Position numbers and translations under genes: made by a program. From Prorocentrum cordatum (lineage: Eukaryota > Sar > Dinophyceae > Prorocentrales > Prorocentraceae): a stretch of 64,000 bases of DNA. The notes under the pieces are model-generated. The model had not been told where the DNA came from. It saw nothing but the letters and a program-made list of their open reading frames with translations, and ran no database searches. Where the stretch lies: the NCBI GenBank assembly GCA_963575745.1, contig CAUYUJ010020585.1, positions 1 through 64,000 of the forward strand, read 5' to 3'. Below are positions 36,835 through 47,680 of the stretch, piece after piece; within the stretch, counting starts at the first letter, position 1; every line of letters begins with the position of its first letter.

Positions 36835-38460
36835 GTGCCCGGCAGAAAAATGCAGCTGACAGCCGCCGGGAGCTCGATTAGCCTCAGGGGGGCGGCTGAC
36901 AGCCGCAGGAGGGTGGGTGCCCGCGCCAATATCTCCAGTGACCAGCCCACGGCCCTGGGGGTGCGGATAATAGCCGCGATTGCTGAAGAGGAAAGGTTTC
37001 GCCTGAGACATATCGGTGCCCAGCAGGGGTGCAGCTAACAGCCGCAGAATGGTGGGAAAAAGTTTCACGTGAGACATCCCGAGGCTCGGCCAGAGTGCAG
37101 CTGACAGCCGCGGATGGATGGGGCAGTGCTTCGCCTGAGACATGCTGGTCCTCTGGTAGGGTGCAGCTAACAGCCGCAGGAAGGTGGGAATTAGTTTCGC
37201 CTGAAACGTGCAGCTGCTCTGCAGGGGTGTGGGTAACAGGCGCGGCCAGGGGGGTACGAGTCGCGACTGTATGGTCAGTTGGGGTGCAGCTACCGGCCGC
37301 AGGATGCTGGGTAGTGGCTCCGCCTGAGACGTGTCGAGGCTTAGCTGGGGTGCAGCTAACACCCGCAGAGTGATGGGAAATGGTTTCTCCTGAGACATCC
37401 CGAGGCTCGGCCAGAGTGCAGCTGACAGCCGCAGGGTGATGGGGGATTGCTTCGCCTGCGCCATGCAGGTCCTCTGGTAGGGTGCAGCTACCAGCCGCAG
37501 GGATGGGTAGGGGACCACAGCCCTTCTCCACACCAGTGCAGCAAACAGCTGCAACGGCGGGGAGAGGGCGGTGGACACAACAGCCGTAGGAGACGACGGC
37601 CGAGACGGGGCCCTGAGGGCAATCAACCAGAAGGATGGTGGCGAGCCGCCACCGTGGAGTTAATAATGGTCGCGACTGCATGGTCAGTTGGGGTGCAGCT
37701 ACCAGCCGCAGGATGCTGGGTAGTGGCTCCGCCTGAGACGTGTCGAGGCTTAGCTGGGGTGCAGCTAGCAGCCGCAGAGTGATGGGAAATGGTTTCACCT
37801 GAGACATCCCGAGGCTCGGCCAGAGTGCAGCTGACAGCCGCAGAGTGATGGGGGATTGCTTCGCCTGCGCCATGCAGGTCCTCTGGTAGGGTGCAGCTAC
37901 CAGCCGCAGGGATGGGTAGGGGACCACAGCCCTTCTCCACACCAGTGCAACAAACAGCCGCAACGGCGGGGAGCGGGCGGTGGACACAACAGCCGTAGGA
38001 GACGACGGCCGAGACGGGGCCCTGAGGGCAATCAACCAGAAGGAGGGTGGCGAGCCGCCACCGTGGAGTTAATAATGGTCGCGACTGCATGGTCAGTTGG
38101 GGTGCAGCTACCAGCCGCAGGATGCTGGGTAGTGGCTCCGCCTGAAACGTGTCGAGGCTTAGCTGGGGTGCAGCTAGCAGCCGCAGAGTGATGGGAAATG
38201 GTTTCACCTGAGACATCCCGAGGCTCGGCCAGAGTGCAGCTGACAGCCGCATAGTGATGGGGGATTGCTTCGCCTGCGCCATGCAGGTCCTCTGGTAGGG
38301 AGCAGCTACCAGTCGCAGGGATGGGTAGGGGACCACAGCCCTTCTCCACACCAGTGCAACAGACAGCCGCAACGGCGTGGAGCGGACGGTGGACACAACA
38401 GCCGTAGGAGACGACGGCCGAGACGGGGCCCTGAGGGCAATCAACCAGAAGGAGGGTGGC
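36835..38460. repeat. ~62-bp minisatellite and 409-bp tandem copies
   Basis: Repeat unit of about 62 bp with the core GTGCAGCTAACAGCCGCAG followed by GGAAAT..TTCGCCTGAGAC and a variable GCTCGGCCAGAG part. From 37450 a higher-order unit of 409 bp is tandemly repeated: the phrase TTCGCCTGCGCCATGCAGG starts at 37451, 37860 and 38269, with very few differences between copies. Each 409-bp unit includes four to five short units plus a unique stretch with GACGACGGCCGAGACGGGG. The same unique stretch recurs once at about 42290-42455. Frames on both strands stay open because units are near multiples of three. Confidence 0.9.
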
Positions 38461-38700
38461 GAGCCGCCACCGTGAAGTTAGTGGGAGGCACCGGGTGCGG
38501 GAGGGCGACCCAAGCGAATCCAGTGGGCCCGCCGGGGGAGGTAAAGGCACCAGGACGTGGGGAGGAAACAGCACGGAAGGACCGCCCTGTGGCTGCCAGG
38601 CTCTCCCAGGAGGGCCGAGAGGCGCAGCAAATGTGAGGGGCAGCAGGGAGCTGCAAAGTTTGTAAAGAGAAGGGTGGCAGGCCGCCACCATGGAGTTAGT
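38461..38700. other. Junction between repeat arrays
   Basis: G+C-rich segment linking the 409-bp array to the next repeat array. It contains two copies of GTGGCGAGCCGCCACCGTG-like or GTGGCAGGCCGCCACCATG-like small palindromes (about 38456-38475 and 38674-38693), each followed by GTTAGTGGGAGGCACC. No gene is recognised. Confidence 0.45.
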
Positions 38701-40430
38701 GGGAGGCACCAGGAAAAAGATGGCGACCCAAGCAAGTCCAGTGGGCCAGCTGGTGGAGGAGGGGGGCGTAGGGAATGTTGAGGAAATTGTCCGGAGGGAC
38801 CAACGTGTGCGCGTTGCCCAACAAGCCCAAGTTCACGCTGCAGCACGATGTCGACGTGGAGCTCATCGTGTATGTGGCCGTCGACGTCCCACTGCCCGAC
38901 ACCGTACTGGTCGTGACCGTGCTGCTCGAGGTCGCTCTGCTGGTCATGTGATACGTACTGCAATACAACGATGCTCTGGGAGCCGTGCAGCGGACAGAGC
39001 AGTTGTGTTGCTGGGCGCGCTCGAGGTAGCCGCCGTGCTGCTGGTGCCGCTCGTACTGGCCGTGGAAAACACAGTTCGCACAGCATGGGATTGAGTGACC
39101 CTGTCGCTTCCGTCAGCGTCGTGCCGCTGCTCACCGTAGTACTGGCCGGCGTGGTGCTGCTCGACTGTGTCGCACTCGAACTCGTACTGCTCGAGGTTGC
39201 GCTGCACGTCTCGACCCCGCTCACGCTGCTGCTATGTGCCGACGTGGGGCCCACCGTAGAAGTGGCTGAGGACGTCCATTGCTCGAAACCGTACTGGTCG
39301 TGGCCGTGCTGCTCGAGGCCTCACTGCTGGTCGTCTGAGACGTACTGCAAGCCAACGGTGCACTGGAGTCCAGGTGTTGGCAATGCAGCTTTGCTGCTGG
39401 TCACGCTCGAACTGGCCGTCGTGGTGCTGCTCGACATTGTGCTGCTTAGTTCGAACTCGTACAAGCTGCTGCTCCCTGTCGTCATGGAGCTCACCGTGGA
39501 GGTGGCTGTGGACGTCGCATGCTCGAGACCGTACTGGCCATGACCGTGCTGCTCGAGGAAGCACTGGAGAGCGTCTGAGACGTACTGCTAGACAGCGGTG
39601 CACTGGAAGTCGAGGTGGAGGACAATGTGGTTGCGCGGCGGGGCACACTCGAGCTGGCCGTCGTGCTGTTGGAACCGCTCGTACTGGCAGTCGACGACCT
39701 CGTCCCGGGCAGCGCGGTAGTGAATGGCTCTGTCGTAGCCGTCAGCGTCGAGCCGCTGCACACTGTAGTGCTGGCCAGCGTGGTGCTGCTCGTATGTGCC
39801 GCACTGCTCGACGTTGCGCTGCTCGCGGTGCTGCGCACTGTCGTCGTGGAGCTCACCGTGGAGGTGGCCGTGGACGTCGCCCTGCGCATGGCCGTACTGG
39901 GCCGCTCAGACTAGCCGAAGAGCTCGTCTCGGTCAGCGTGGTGTGAGTGACCTTGTCGTATCTGTCAGCGTCGTGCCGCTGCTCATCGTAGTGCTGGCCG
40001 CCGAGGTGCTGCTCGACAGTGTCGCACTCGAAAGCGTACTGGTCATCAGAGGCGCGCTGCAGCCAACGATGCACTGAGTGTCAGGGTGGTGGACGTTGCC
40101 GTTGTGCTGCTGGTCACACTCAAACTGGCCGTCGTGGAGCTGGGGCCGCTTGTACTGGTCGTGGCCATGCCGCTCAAGGACGCTCTGCTGGTCGTCCGCG
40201 ACGTACCGCAAGACAGCGATGCACGGCACGTCCCAGGGGAGGACCCTGCCCTATCCGTCAGCGTCGTGCCGCTGCCCACCGTAGTGCTGGCCGACGTGGT
40301 GCTGCTCGACTGCGTTGAGCTCGTGATCGTACCACTCGACGTTGGGCAGCTCGTCTCGCCCCCGCTCGCGTTGCTGCTTATGCCAACGTGGAGCCCACCG
40401 TGGAGGTGGCCGTGGGCGCCACACTGCTAG
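38701..40430. repeat. Degenerate repeat, Ser/Thr-type on minus
   Basis: A 1.7-kb array of related phrases. A ~100-bp core, GTCAGCGTCGTGCCGCTGC then C..CGTAGT.CTGGCC and GTGGTGCTGCTCGAC, starts near 39115, 39740, 39965 and 40257, with shorter related units between (CGTACTGGTCGTGGCCGTG type). On the minus strand these translate into Ser/Thr-rich sequence such as TPASTTVSSGTTLT, TLASTTVCSGSTLT and SAASTTMSSGTTLT. That is the kind of low-complexity region seen in large dinoflagellate secreted or surface proteins. No continuous frame is kept across the array, so a present-day gene is not supported. Confidence 0.6.
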
Positions 40431-40490
40431 AAGCGAAGCGTGAAGCGAAGCGTGAAGCGAAGCGTGAAGCGAAGCGTGAAGCGTGAAGCA
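40431..40490. repeat. 12-bp tandem repeat
   Basis: About four perfect copies of GAAGCGAAGCGT followed by two shorter GAAGCGT units. The unit resembles the ACGCGAAGCGT found just outside the right inverted end of the MITE-like repeats (17376, 42157 and 46011). CCCACCAGCCC occurs 15-25 bases further right (about 40515). Confidence 0.9.
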
Positions 40491-41039
40491 TTCCACCAGC
40501 GAAGTGTGAGGAATCCCACCAGCCCTCTGTGCACAGGTGGCTCAACGAGCTGCCTTCTCTCTGCCAAGCACCCTCCAGACCCTACTCGGGGGAGAGGCTT
40601 ACAACTGTCCCATGTTGTAGAACACACAACCTCCCCCAGGCGACCGGCAGCCAACCAGGACCAACCAGCCTCCCCTCGACAAATCCTGGAACTCAACCAG
40701 AGAAATGCCCGCTGCCACCAACTAAGGCGCATGCGCGGGCGCCCCTCGACCACTTAGCATACGCTTCCACGGCGGCCCGATCCTCAGCATGCTTCTACAC
40801 AACCCTCAACCAAGCAACCCCCGGGCAGACGGAGGCGTCCTGAAGGGGGATCGGCAAACAGCCGCGGATGGCAGAGAATGGCACTCCCAGCTCACACGGA
40901 CTCTCCATCGGGGCCCGCCCGCGTCGGCCTGGGGCCTGCAGGGGGGGGACCCAGCACTGGGAAGGGACCCCCAGAGGCAGGGGGGAGACCTGGAGGGGAC
41001 CCCAACACCTCACGGCGGTCGGCCGCGCGCTGGACCAGT
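40491..41039. other. Unassigned spacer
   Basis: No gene is supported. It contains a partial dispersed-repeat start (AATCCCACCAGCCCT at about 40511) and open frames of Pro/Arg/Thr-rich composition. It leads into another copy of the 62-bp minisatellite. Confidence 0.35.
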
Positions 41040-41576
41040 CGATGCTCAGCAGGGGTGCGGCTACCAGCCGCAGATGGTAGGAAATGGTTTCGCCTGAGAC
41101 CTGCCGATGCTCCGCTAAGGTGCGGCTAACAGCAGCGGGATGGTAGGAAGCGGTTTCGCCTGAGACCAGCCAATGGTCTGTTGGGGTACGGCAAACAGCT
41201 GCGGGAAGGTAGGAAATGGTTTCGCCTGAGACCTGCCGATGCAGGGTGGTGGGAAATAGTTTCGCCTGAGACGTGCAGCTGCCCTGCAGGGGCGTGGGTA
41301 ACAGGCGCGGCCAGGGGGGTACGGGTCGCGACTGCATGGTCAGTTGGGGTGCAGCTACCAGCCGCAGGATGCTGGGTAGTGGATTCGCCTGAGACGTGCC
41401 GATGCACGGCTGGGGCGCAGCTAACAGCCGCAAAGTGATGGGAAATGGTTCCACCTGAGACACTCCGATGCTCGGCCAGAGGGCAGCTGACAGCCGCAGA
41501 GGAAGGGGGATTGTTTCGCCTGACACATGCGGGTCCTCTGGTAGGGTGCAGCTAACAGCCGCAGGGAGGTGGGAAT
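41040..41576. repeat. Second 62-bp minisatellite array
   Basis: About eight units of the same family as 36835-38460: GGTGCGGCTACCAGCCGCAG or GTGCAGCTAACAGCCGCAG cores followed by GGAAATGGTTTCGCCTGAGAC. The stretch 41280-41345 (GGGTAACAGGCGCGGCCAGG) matches 37229-37275 closely, so this array is a partial copy of the first. Confidence 0.85.
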
Positions 41577-42154
41577 CCCACCAGCCCTTTAGGGCGTCGG
41601 TGGTTTAAGGAATTTCCTCTTCCACCCCTCCTTCTTCCCCTTTCGGGGAGGGGTTTACCCCTCCCCCATACCCCCTCCCCACTGACCTGGACAGGGGGTT
41701 CCGCGGCGCGTTGGAGCGTCCAAAACGACCTCGGCGAGGAAGCCAAAATGATTGATTTTACTAAGGTTTTGGCCCCAGTTTGGCCTTTTGAGGGGGGGGC
41801 TGAAATTTAGAACCCCCCTTCTTTGATCGATTCCCTCCACGATGGCCGCAAGAGGCCCACAGGATGCCCCAAGAGGCCGCAGGATGGCCCCAAGATGGCC
41901 CCAAGAGGCCCCCCAAGAGGCCCCCAGGAGGCCCCCAAGAGACCCCCAAGAGGCCCCAAGAGACCCCCCAGAGGCACCCAAGGTGCTCCCAGAGGCCCCA
42001 AGATGGCCCCAAGAGGCCCCAAGAGGCCCCCAGGAGGCCCCGAAGAGGACTCCGAACGGCCCACAGGGGCCCCCCCGTTTCACCCAAGACACCGAAAAGC
42101 CCCTCAGGACGACCCTCTACTCGCCTGGGCGTCGTGTCTGGACGGGCTGGTGGG
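41577..42154. mobile_element. 578-bp repeat with perfect inverted ends
   Basis: Bounded by CCCACCAGCCC (41577-41587) and GGGCTGGTGGG (42144-42154), a perfect 11-bp inverted pair. The inside parallels 16160-17373: TTCGGGGAGGGGTTTACCCC, CCTGGACAGGG, CCTCGGCGAGGAAGCC, then the CCAAGAGGCCC minisatellite (41845-42060). The bases just beyond the right end (GATACGCGAAGCGTCTAGAAT) match those after the right end at 17373 and the phrase at 46006-46027, so the true border may be further right. No coding capacity. Confidence 0.5.
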
Positions 42155-43592
42155 GATACGCGAAGCGTCTAGAATTTGCTTCGCCTGAGACATGCCGCCA
42201 TTCGGGGAAACCCAGCGGAGAGGTAACCGGGCGCAGCAGTCAGCCACGAGCAGGGTGGAACGGCCAGGTAAAGACCGTCGAACCCGACCCGCAGGGAGGG
42301 GTAGGGGACCGCAGCCCGTTCCACAACTGTGCAGCAGACAGCCGCAACGGCGTGGAGCGGGCGGTGGACACAACAGCCGTAGGAGACGACGGCCGAGACG
42401 GGGCCCTGAGGGCAATCCACCAGAAGGATGGTGGCGAGCCGCCACCGTGGAGTAAGCGGGAGGCACCAGGCGCAAGAGGGCGACCCAAGGAGTGCTGGCT
42501 GGTGGGCTTACTTTTTGGTTACCAGCCGCAGGCGGGCGCGCCGACGGCGTGACAAGCCTGGCGGGTTTACTTTTTGGTTGGCGGCTCCTCGGCGACCGTC
42601 TAAGAGCGAAAGCGACGTCCGGGGCGGCGGAACGGTGCGAATTAGCGAACACAGCCGCCAGCGTCGGCAAGCCAGCTCGCATTATTACAACAGGCAACAC
42701 ACCTGCAGTAAAAACATGCAACGCATGCAAGTGCACGCGCAATAAGCAAAATGCTCCTCATTCGGCAGCGGAGTGTCGCCCTGCTGGCGCCAGTCCGCGC
42801 GGCCGACCTATCCCGGACAAGTAGTACCAGGGTACCACAGCCGTATCGACGTCGGCTAAGACAGGGGCAGCAGAGGCAGGAACTACAGAGTGCTCACTCC
42901 GCGATCCACACCGTTGCCCATGGGGCCGACCAGCCAGCGAATCCGAAACCACTCACGAGTCTGAACCACGATGATAGGACACGCCTGCCCAAGCGTCAGT
43001 ACTGCTGCCATCGGGTAACGGGCGAGGGTTGCCGAGGTACGCTGCAGCCGCAGCCAGCTAGAAGGCGTAGGGGTGTAGCCAAGACTGGACCTGCCACAAC
43101 CAGACCACAATGAGAGTCGGTGAACTGCAAGTACAGAGCCGCTCACACACTCCGCTGACCGCTCCACCGCTGGGAGGGGGGGCCGGCGTGTCGTCATCGT
43201 ACCGATGCCAGTGACAGGTCGGGGTCGCAACGATGAGCAAGAACACGCTGGCACGGGGCCGGTGTACTGCAACTCGCGGACGCCAGATGCAGATAGAAAC
43301 GGGCCGACGCGTTGAAGGCTGAACCACTCGGCGCGAGGACCGTACCACCGCCGTGTGCGGGGCCGGCCAGTGCGCCAGCCATCGTCTATGGACACAGCCA
43401 CGAAGCAACGATGGACGAGGACGCGAAGGCCCAAGCGCCAATGCTGCCGCCATGCGGAAAACGGCCGAAGACAGCCAAGATACGCTGCATCCGCGGCTAG
43501 CCAGAAGGCGCTGGGGTGTAGTCAGGTACCGGCCAAGATATGCTGAGACCCACGGGGCAGAGAGGGGGGTGCAGCCAATAGCTGCAAAGTAC
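42155..43592. repeat. Unassigned, with two older duplications
   Basis: Holds one more copy of the 409-bp unit's unique part (about 42290-42455). The phrases CTGGTGGGCTTACTTTTTGG (about 42500) and CTGGCGGGTTTACTTTTTGG (about 42558) form a close pair. A diverged ~440-bp duplication is visible: 42966-43080 resembles 43404-43520 (ACGATG.....GACACG / GACGCG, CAATGCTGC-like, TACGCTGCA, CCAGAAGGCG.GGGTGTAG). No gene is recognised on either strand. Confidence 0.5.
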
Positions 43593-43670
43593 GGAGAGAG
43601 GAGGAGGAGGAGGAGGAGGAGGAGGAGGAGGAGGAGGAGGAGGAGGAGGAGGAGGAGGAGGAGGAGGGGA
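43593..43670. repeat. (GGA)n microsatellite
   Basis: An almost perfect run of about 24 GGA units. Translated Arg/Gly/Glu runs on the plus strand and Leu/Pro/Ser runs on the minus strand are by-products. Confidence 0.97.
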
Positions 43671-44709
43671 GGCGCGGCCAACAGCCACATACACATTTGA
43701 ATTGACGCACGAGGAGAGGGGTGCCACTTCCCACGACAGTGGCGGTCTCATTGGGGGGGAGACCCGCCACTGCGCTGGGCGGCACAAACGCCTGTCCCCA
43801 TGGTGGGTGGACAGCGCTATCCGCATCAGTGAGCTGTTCAGCCTCCTCTCGATTCCCTTCTGGGACGTCATCATCTGTCATCGATGGGGGGGGGGGGGGG
43901 GCAGAACCTCGCCGATGCTGTCTGAGCTGGAGCGTGGCAGCGATGGACGTGCCTCCTGGGGGGGAACACCTTGCCCTGAAAGGTGAGACCCCAGAATACA
44001 GCGCAACCGCGGACGACGGGGGCGCCAACGGAGCATCCCACATCTCGGCAGTGCGCCGGCGCATGTGGACCACGAAGGAGAGGGTGCACGGTGCCACCGC
44101 AACCGCAGACCGACAGAATCGCGATGCGAGAATACCAGAGCCACAGAGGGCGGGCCCGGGGCCAGCGGCAGCCCCCCAGGGAGCCCGGCGCCAGGATGCG
44201 AGCCACAGGAGAACCCGCGGGACACGCAGTCCGTCCACGCTGCAGTCCCAGACCAGTGTCAGGCGGGGGCCAAGACGCGGCGAGCACGGGGGGGAGGCGA
44301 CGAAAGGCCCTTGGCAACCAGCGCGGGGATGCGAGGGTGCCTTGACCCCCCGCGGGAAGCCCCGGGCCAGAGAGGCAGCAGCCCCCGCAAGCGACCAGGG
44401 CCGGTGGGCCCCGAGGCATCCCTCCCGCAGGCCGCGTTTAGCCGGGCCGCAACGGGCCTGCTGCCAGAGACCCACCGCCGCTCGCAGGACCCCCACGAAT
44501 GCGACGCCGATACCAAGTGCGAGCCAGCAGAGCGTGTCTGCTGCTGGGTCTGAGGCGCTCCCAGAGGACCGCACGCGGTCTGATTGTTCAGAGAGGGAGG
44601 GGGGGTGGCGCGGCGAGGCAGGCGAGCCCCTGCTGCCCCGGAGTCTCGCTTGGCTGACAGTTGCGGCTACCGTCAGCGCTATCGGGGGCCACCCCCTGTC
44701 CACCCGGCT
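43671..44709. other. GC-rich stretch, nothing recognised
   Basis: One kilobase with long open frames on both strands (for example 43721-44713 plus, 43522-44703 minus), which is common in very G+C-rich DNA. The translations show no motif. A run of G spans 43887-43902. Confidence 0.35.
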
Positions 44710-45350
44710 CTAGTCCAGAGACGCGAGCGAAGGCTGGGCCGCTTCCGCACCTTCCGAGGCCCCCGCCGCCCCGGGCCCCCGACACTCCGCGGCTTCCGCA
44801 GCCTCCGCCGACTCCGCCGCGACCTCCCTCTCCTTTTCTCTGCCCAGCCGGTGCTGCTGAGGGAGCACGGGCGCCTCTGCGTCTCCCCGCGGGTTCTTCT
44901 CGGGGTCGCTGGGTGGCTCTTGTTGCTGCAGCGGGGGGTGCAGCTGCTGCAGCTGCGGGGCTATGTTGCTGCTGCTGCTGCTGCAGCTGCAGCTGCAGTG
45001 CTCTGATCCAGAGACGCAAGCGGTGGCTTGCGCCACTTCCGCACCTCCCGAGGCTTCCGTCGCATCGGGCCCCCGATACTCCGCGGACGCCGCAGCCTCC
45101 GCCGACTCCGCCGCGACCTCCCTCTCATTTTCTCTGCCCTGCTGCTGCTGCTGAGGGAGCACGGGTGCCTCAGCGTCTTCTCGTGGGTCCTGCTTGTGGT
45201 CGCAGGGTGGCTCTTGCTGCTGCTGCGGGGGGTGCAGCTGCTGCAGCTGCTGCAGCTGCGGGGCTCTGTTGCTGCTGCTGCCGCAACTGCTGCTGCGGTG
45301 GCTGCTGCGGCTGCTGCCCTGCTGCTGCTGCTGCTGCAGCTGCTGGGTTA

Positions 45351-45383
<33 letters not shown>

Positions 45384-45810
45384 GGCTGTTGCTGCAGCTG
45401 CTGCTGCTGCCCTGCTGGGTTCTGCAGCAGCTGCTGTTGCTGCGGCTGTTGCTACTGCTGCTGCCGCTGCCATGCTGCTGCGGCTGCTGGCCGTGGGGCT
45501 GGCCGTGGGGCGGCCGCGGGGCTGGCCGCGGGGCTGGCGGTGGGGCGGTCCGCGGCCCGCTGGCCGCCGCCGCGAAGGCAGCCGCGACGCCGACCGCGGC
45601 GCCGCCGGCCGCCGCCGCCGCCGGGGGGGAGCCGGGGGCGGCGGCAGCGGCAGCGGCGGCGGCCGAAGCGCAGGCAGCCGCGGGGGCGGCGGCGGCGCCG
45701 CCAGCAGCCGCGCCCCCCGCCGCCGCCGCCGGCGGGGTGCGCGGGGCTGGCCGCGGGGCTGGCCGCGGGGCTGGCCGCGGGGGGGCAGGCCGGGGGGCTG
45801 GCCGCGGCAC
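44710..45810 (-). CDS. Possible Gln-rich protein with tandem repeat
   Basis: A minus-strand frame whose C-terminal half contains two ~98-residue copies in tandem (period about 293-294 bp; the DNA copies start near 44712 and 45007). Both copies have QLQQLHPP, QQQEPP, RGDAEAPVLPQQ or REDAEAPVLPQQ, then EREVAAESAEAA and a GP.A.EAS-like end. The copies differ by many base changes, yet amino-acid similarity and length are kept, which is weak evidence of coding. The N-terminal half is Ala/Pro/Arg-rich from GCC-type repeats and Gln/Ser-rich from a CTG run (45215-45480). No family is recognised. The N-terminus and any introns are unknown. Confidence 0.35.
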
Positions 45811-46860
45811 ACACTGTTGTAGGAAGGGGGGGCGGCTGAGGCCCGCGCGCGCAGCGGCAGCAATGGCCGGCGCGCCCAGGAGACAGGAGGGGATCCAAGG
45901 CCGCGGGCCCTCGGCGCAGAGTCCGGGCGCCCCCTTGAGCGGTGGGAGATTGCCCCGGAGAGGGCAGGCCCACCAGACGGCTTGGGCCAGGCTGCGGAAC
46001 CTGGTGGGTTTACGCGAAGCGTCTAGAATAAATTCCTGTCGAGATAGAAAGAGGGAACTTGGAGGGAGGGCGTATTACAACATCATTGACGTGTCTTGGG
46101 AATACACTGGTCCTCCTCCCCCTCCCCCTCCTTTTCCTCCTTCTCCTCCTACACCTCCCTCTCCGCCTCCTCCTCCTGAGCATCATCCCCTCAGATCTGG
46201 GCGTTGCAACTTTTCCTCACTGGGCGGTTTCGCCATGTGTCGAGCCCCTGGACCATCACAGATCGATACTTCTCGAACGATGCCGCAGAAAGATGGAGAC
46301 TACGGCTTCAGTCGTAACCGTGTTGCATGTTTTTCGCAACGTCGGATCTCAGGGCCTGCACCGCCCTCCTTTCCCTCCTCTCCCCCCATCATCGGCCTGC
46401 TGGTGCTCCCCCGTCTCCTCCTCCCTCTCCGCATCCTACTGCTGCGCACCGTAGTCGTGCCCTTCCTTGTCGCAGATTATATTCCAATGCTTCCTTCTCA
46501 TGTTCTTCAACCGCCGTCTCGTCATCATTGCCACCATCAGGATTGTCATCGTAATCATCCCTGGTGTCTACGTGCCTTGAACCGCCAGATCCCTATGCAC
46601 GGGTCGGCATGTCCTAGCGACAGCAGGAAGGGCCACTGAGGCGGAGATGGAGACAAATTATGCCAAGCAATCGGTTCTAAGCTAGTATAAAAGGCACGCC
46701 TGGGAGATTCTCCAAGGCAGAATGCCTGGAGGAGGGCCTGGGACGTGTCCCCAAGGCCTTAAATGCAGCAGCAGCCCCAGTGCAGCTGTGTGCGTGCCTA
46801 ACGTTACTGTGCACGACCTGGTTAGCTGAACAAGAACTACATCAACTTAGATTTCGGAGG
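45811..46860. other. Unassigned, with dispersed-repeat ends
   Basis: No gene is supported. At 46000-46027 is the phrase CTGGTGGGTTTACGCGAAGCG followed by TCTAGAATAA, a match to the right flank of the inverted-end repeats at 17373 and 42154. A short TCC stretch spans 46110-46180. The TATAAAAGG-like sequence at 46686-46692 is isolated, and no gene follows it. Confidence 0.4.
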
Positions 46861-46871
46861 TCTGCGCGAAG

Positions 46872-46931
46872 TTCTTGGATCGGCGCTCGACCCCCCCTCC
46901 CTGACCTGGGGGCCCAGCGCCGATCCAAGAA
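46872..46931. repeat. Fold-back repeat, 16-bp arms
   Basis: Arms TTCTTGGATCGGCGCT (46872-46887) and AGCGCCGATCCAAGAA (46916-46931) are perfectly complementary around a 28-bp loop rich in C and G. A diverged relative lies at about 47425-47520 (GAATCGGCGCTTGACCCC ... GCGCCGATCCGAGCAA). The surrounding words GTCTGCGCGAAG and GACCTGCGAAAG occur beside both. Confidence 0.85.
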
Positions 46932-47680
46932 ATCCGCGAAGACCTGCGAAAGCGTAGGTTTTCGCAGTTGTTTGTTCGTCGACCTGATGCTACCGAGTCC
47001 ACGCGGGATGCACACCTGAAGGGCGCATCAGGCGCGTGGGACACGCGGTTCACCTCTAACACCGCGAGAGCGGAGCACGGCTCGCTCTTCGGCCGTCGCC
47101 GCCCCTGGTCCCAGGCAAGGCGGAGGAGAGAAAGACGGGACTACGTCGATTTGGAGCCGGATGGGAAACTGAGGTGGCCCAGCACTGGTCCTGGCCAGCA
47201 CACAAGGGGGGAGAAAGGCCCCCCCCCGTCGCCACGGCTGGACGCGGCTCTGTCAACTTCGACACCGGCAGGAGTCCGGGGACTGATCTTTAGCGGCTAT
47301 GCCCTCATGCCCCCCTCTTGACCGATGTCTCAGGGCCCATCCAGCGCAGAGGCCCTGGCCGCTTCCAAGAAATAGCGGTAAGAAGCTTCAAAACAGAACC
47401 TGCCGAAGGTCTGCGCTGACTTCCTGAATCGGCGCTTGACCCCGCCTCCCTTGGCGTGCCGAGCGCGCCAGGAGCGGCGGTTCCAGGAGCAGCCAGAGGG
47501 CGCCCTGCGCCGATCCGAGCAACCCGCGCGGGCCTCAGGTTAATTGTTGGTTCCGATGTTGCTCGAGGGAAGCAGCAACAGGACCAGGACAGCGAGCAGA
47601 AGGGCGAGCAAAGGAACGATCAGAAGCAGCAGAAGCAGCAGCAGCAGGACCAGGAACACGAGCAGGAAAACACGATGCCT
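46932..47680. other. Spacer with a second fold-back copy
   Basis: No gene is supported. The diverged fold-back described at 46872 recurs at about 47425-47520. From 47570 to 47670 there is a CAGCAG/GACCAGGA-rich segment whose plus-strand frame is Gln/Glu/Arg-rich low complexity. Confidence 0.45.

Noticed and set aside
38478-39254. Ser/Thr-rich secreted protein gene on the minus strand
   Set aside because: The Ser/Thr phrases shift frame between repeat units and no continuous frame with a signal peptide was found; kept only as a repeat.
46686-46692. TATA box
   Set aside because: An isolated TATAAAAGG-like word with no gene downstream; dinoflagellates are not known to rely on a canonical TATA box.
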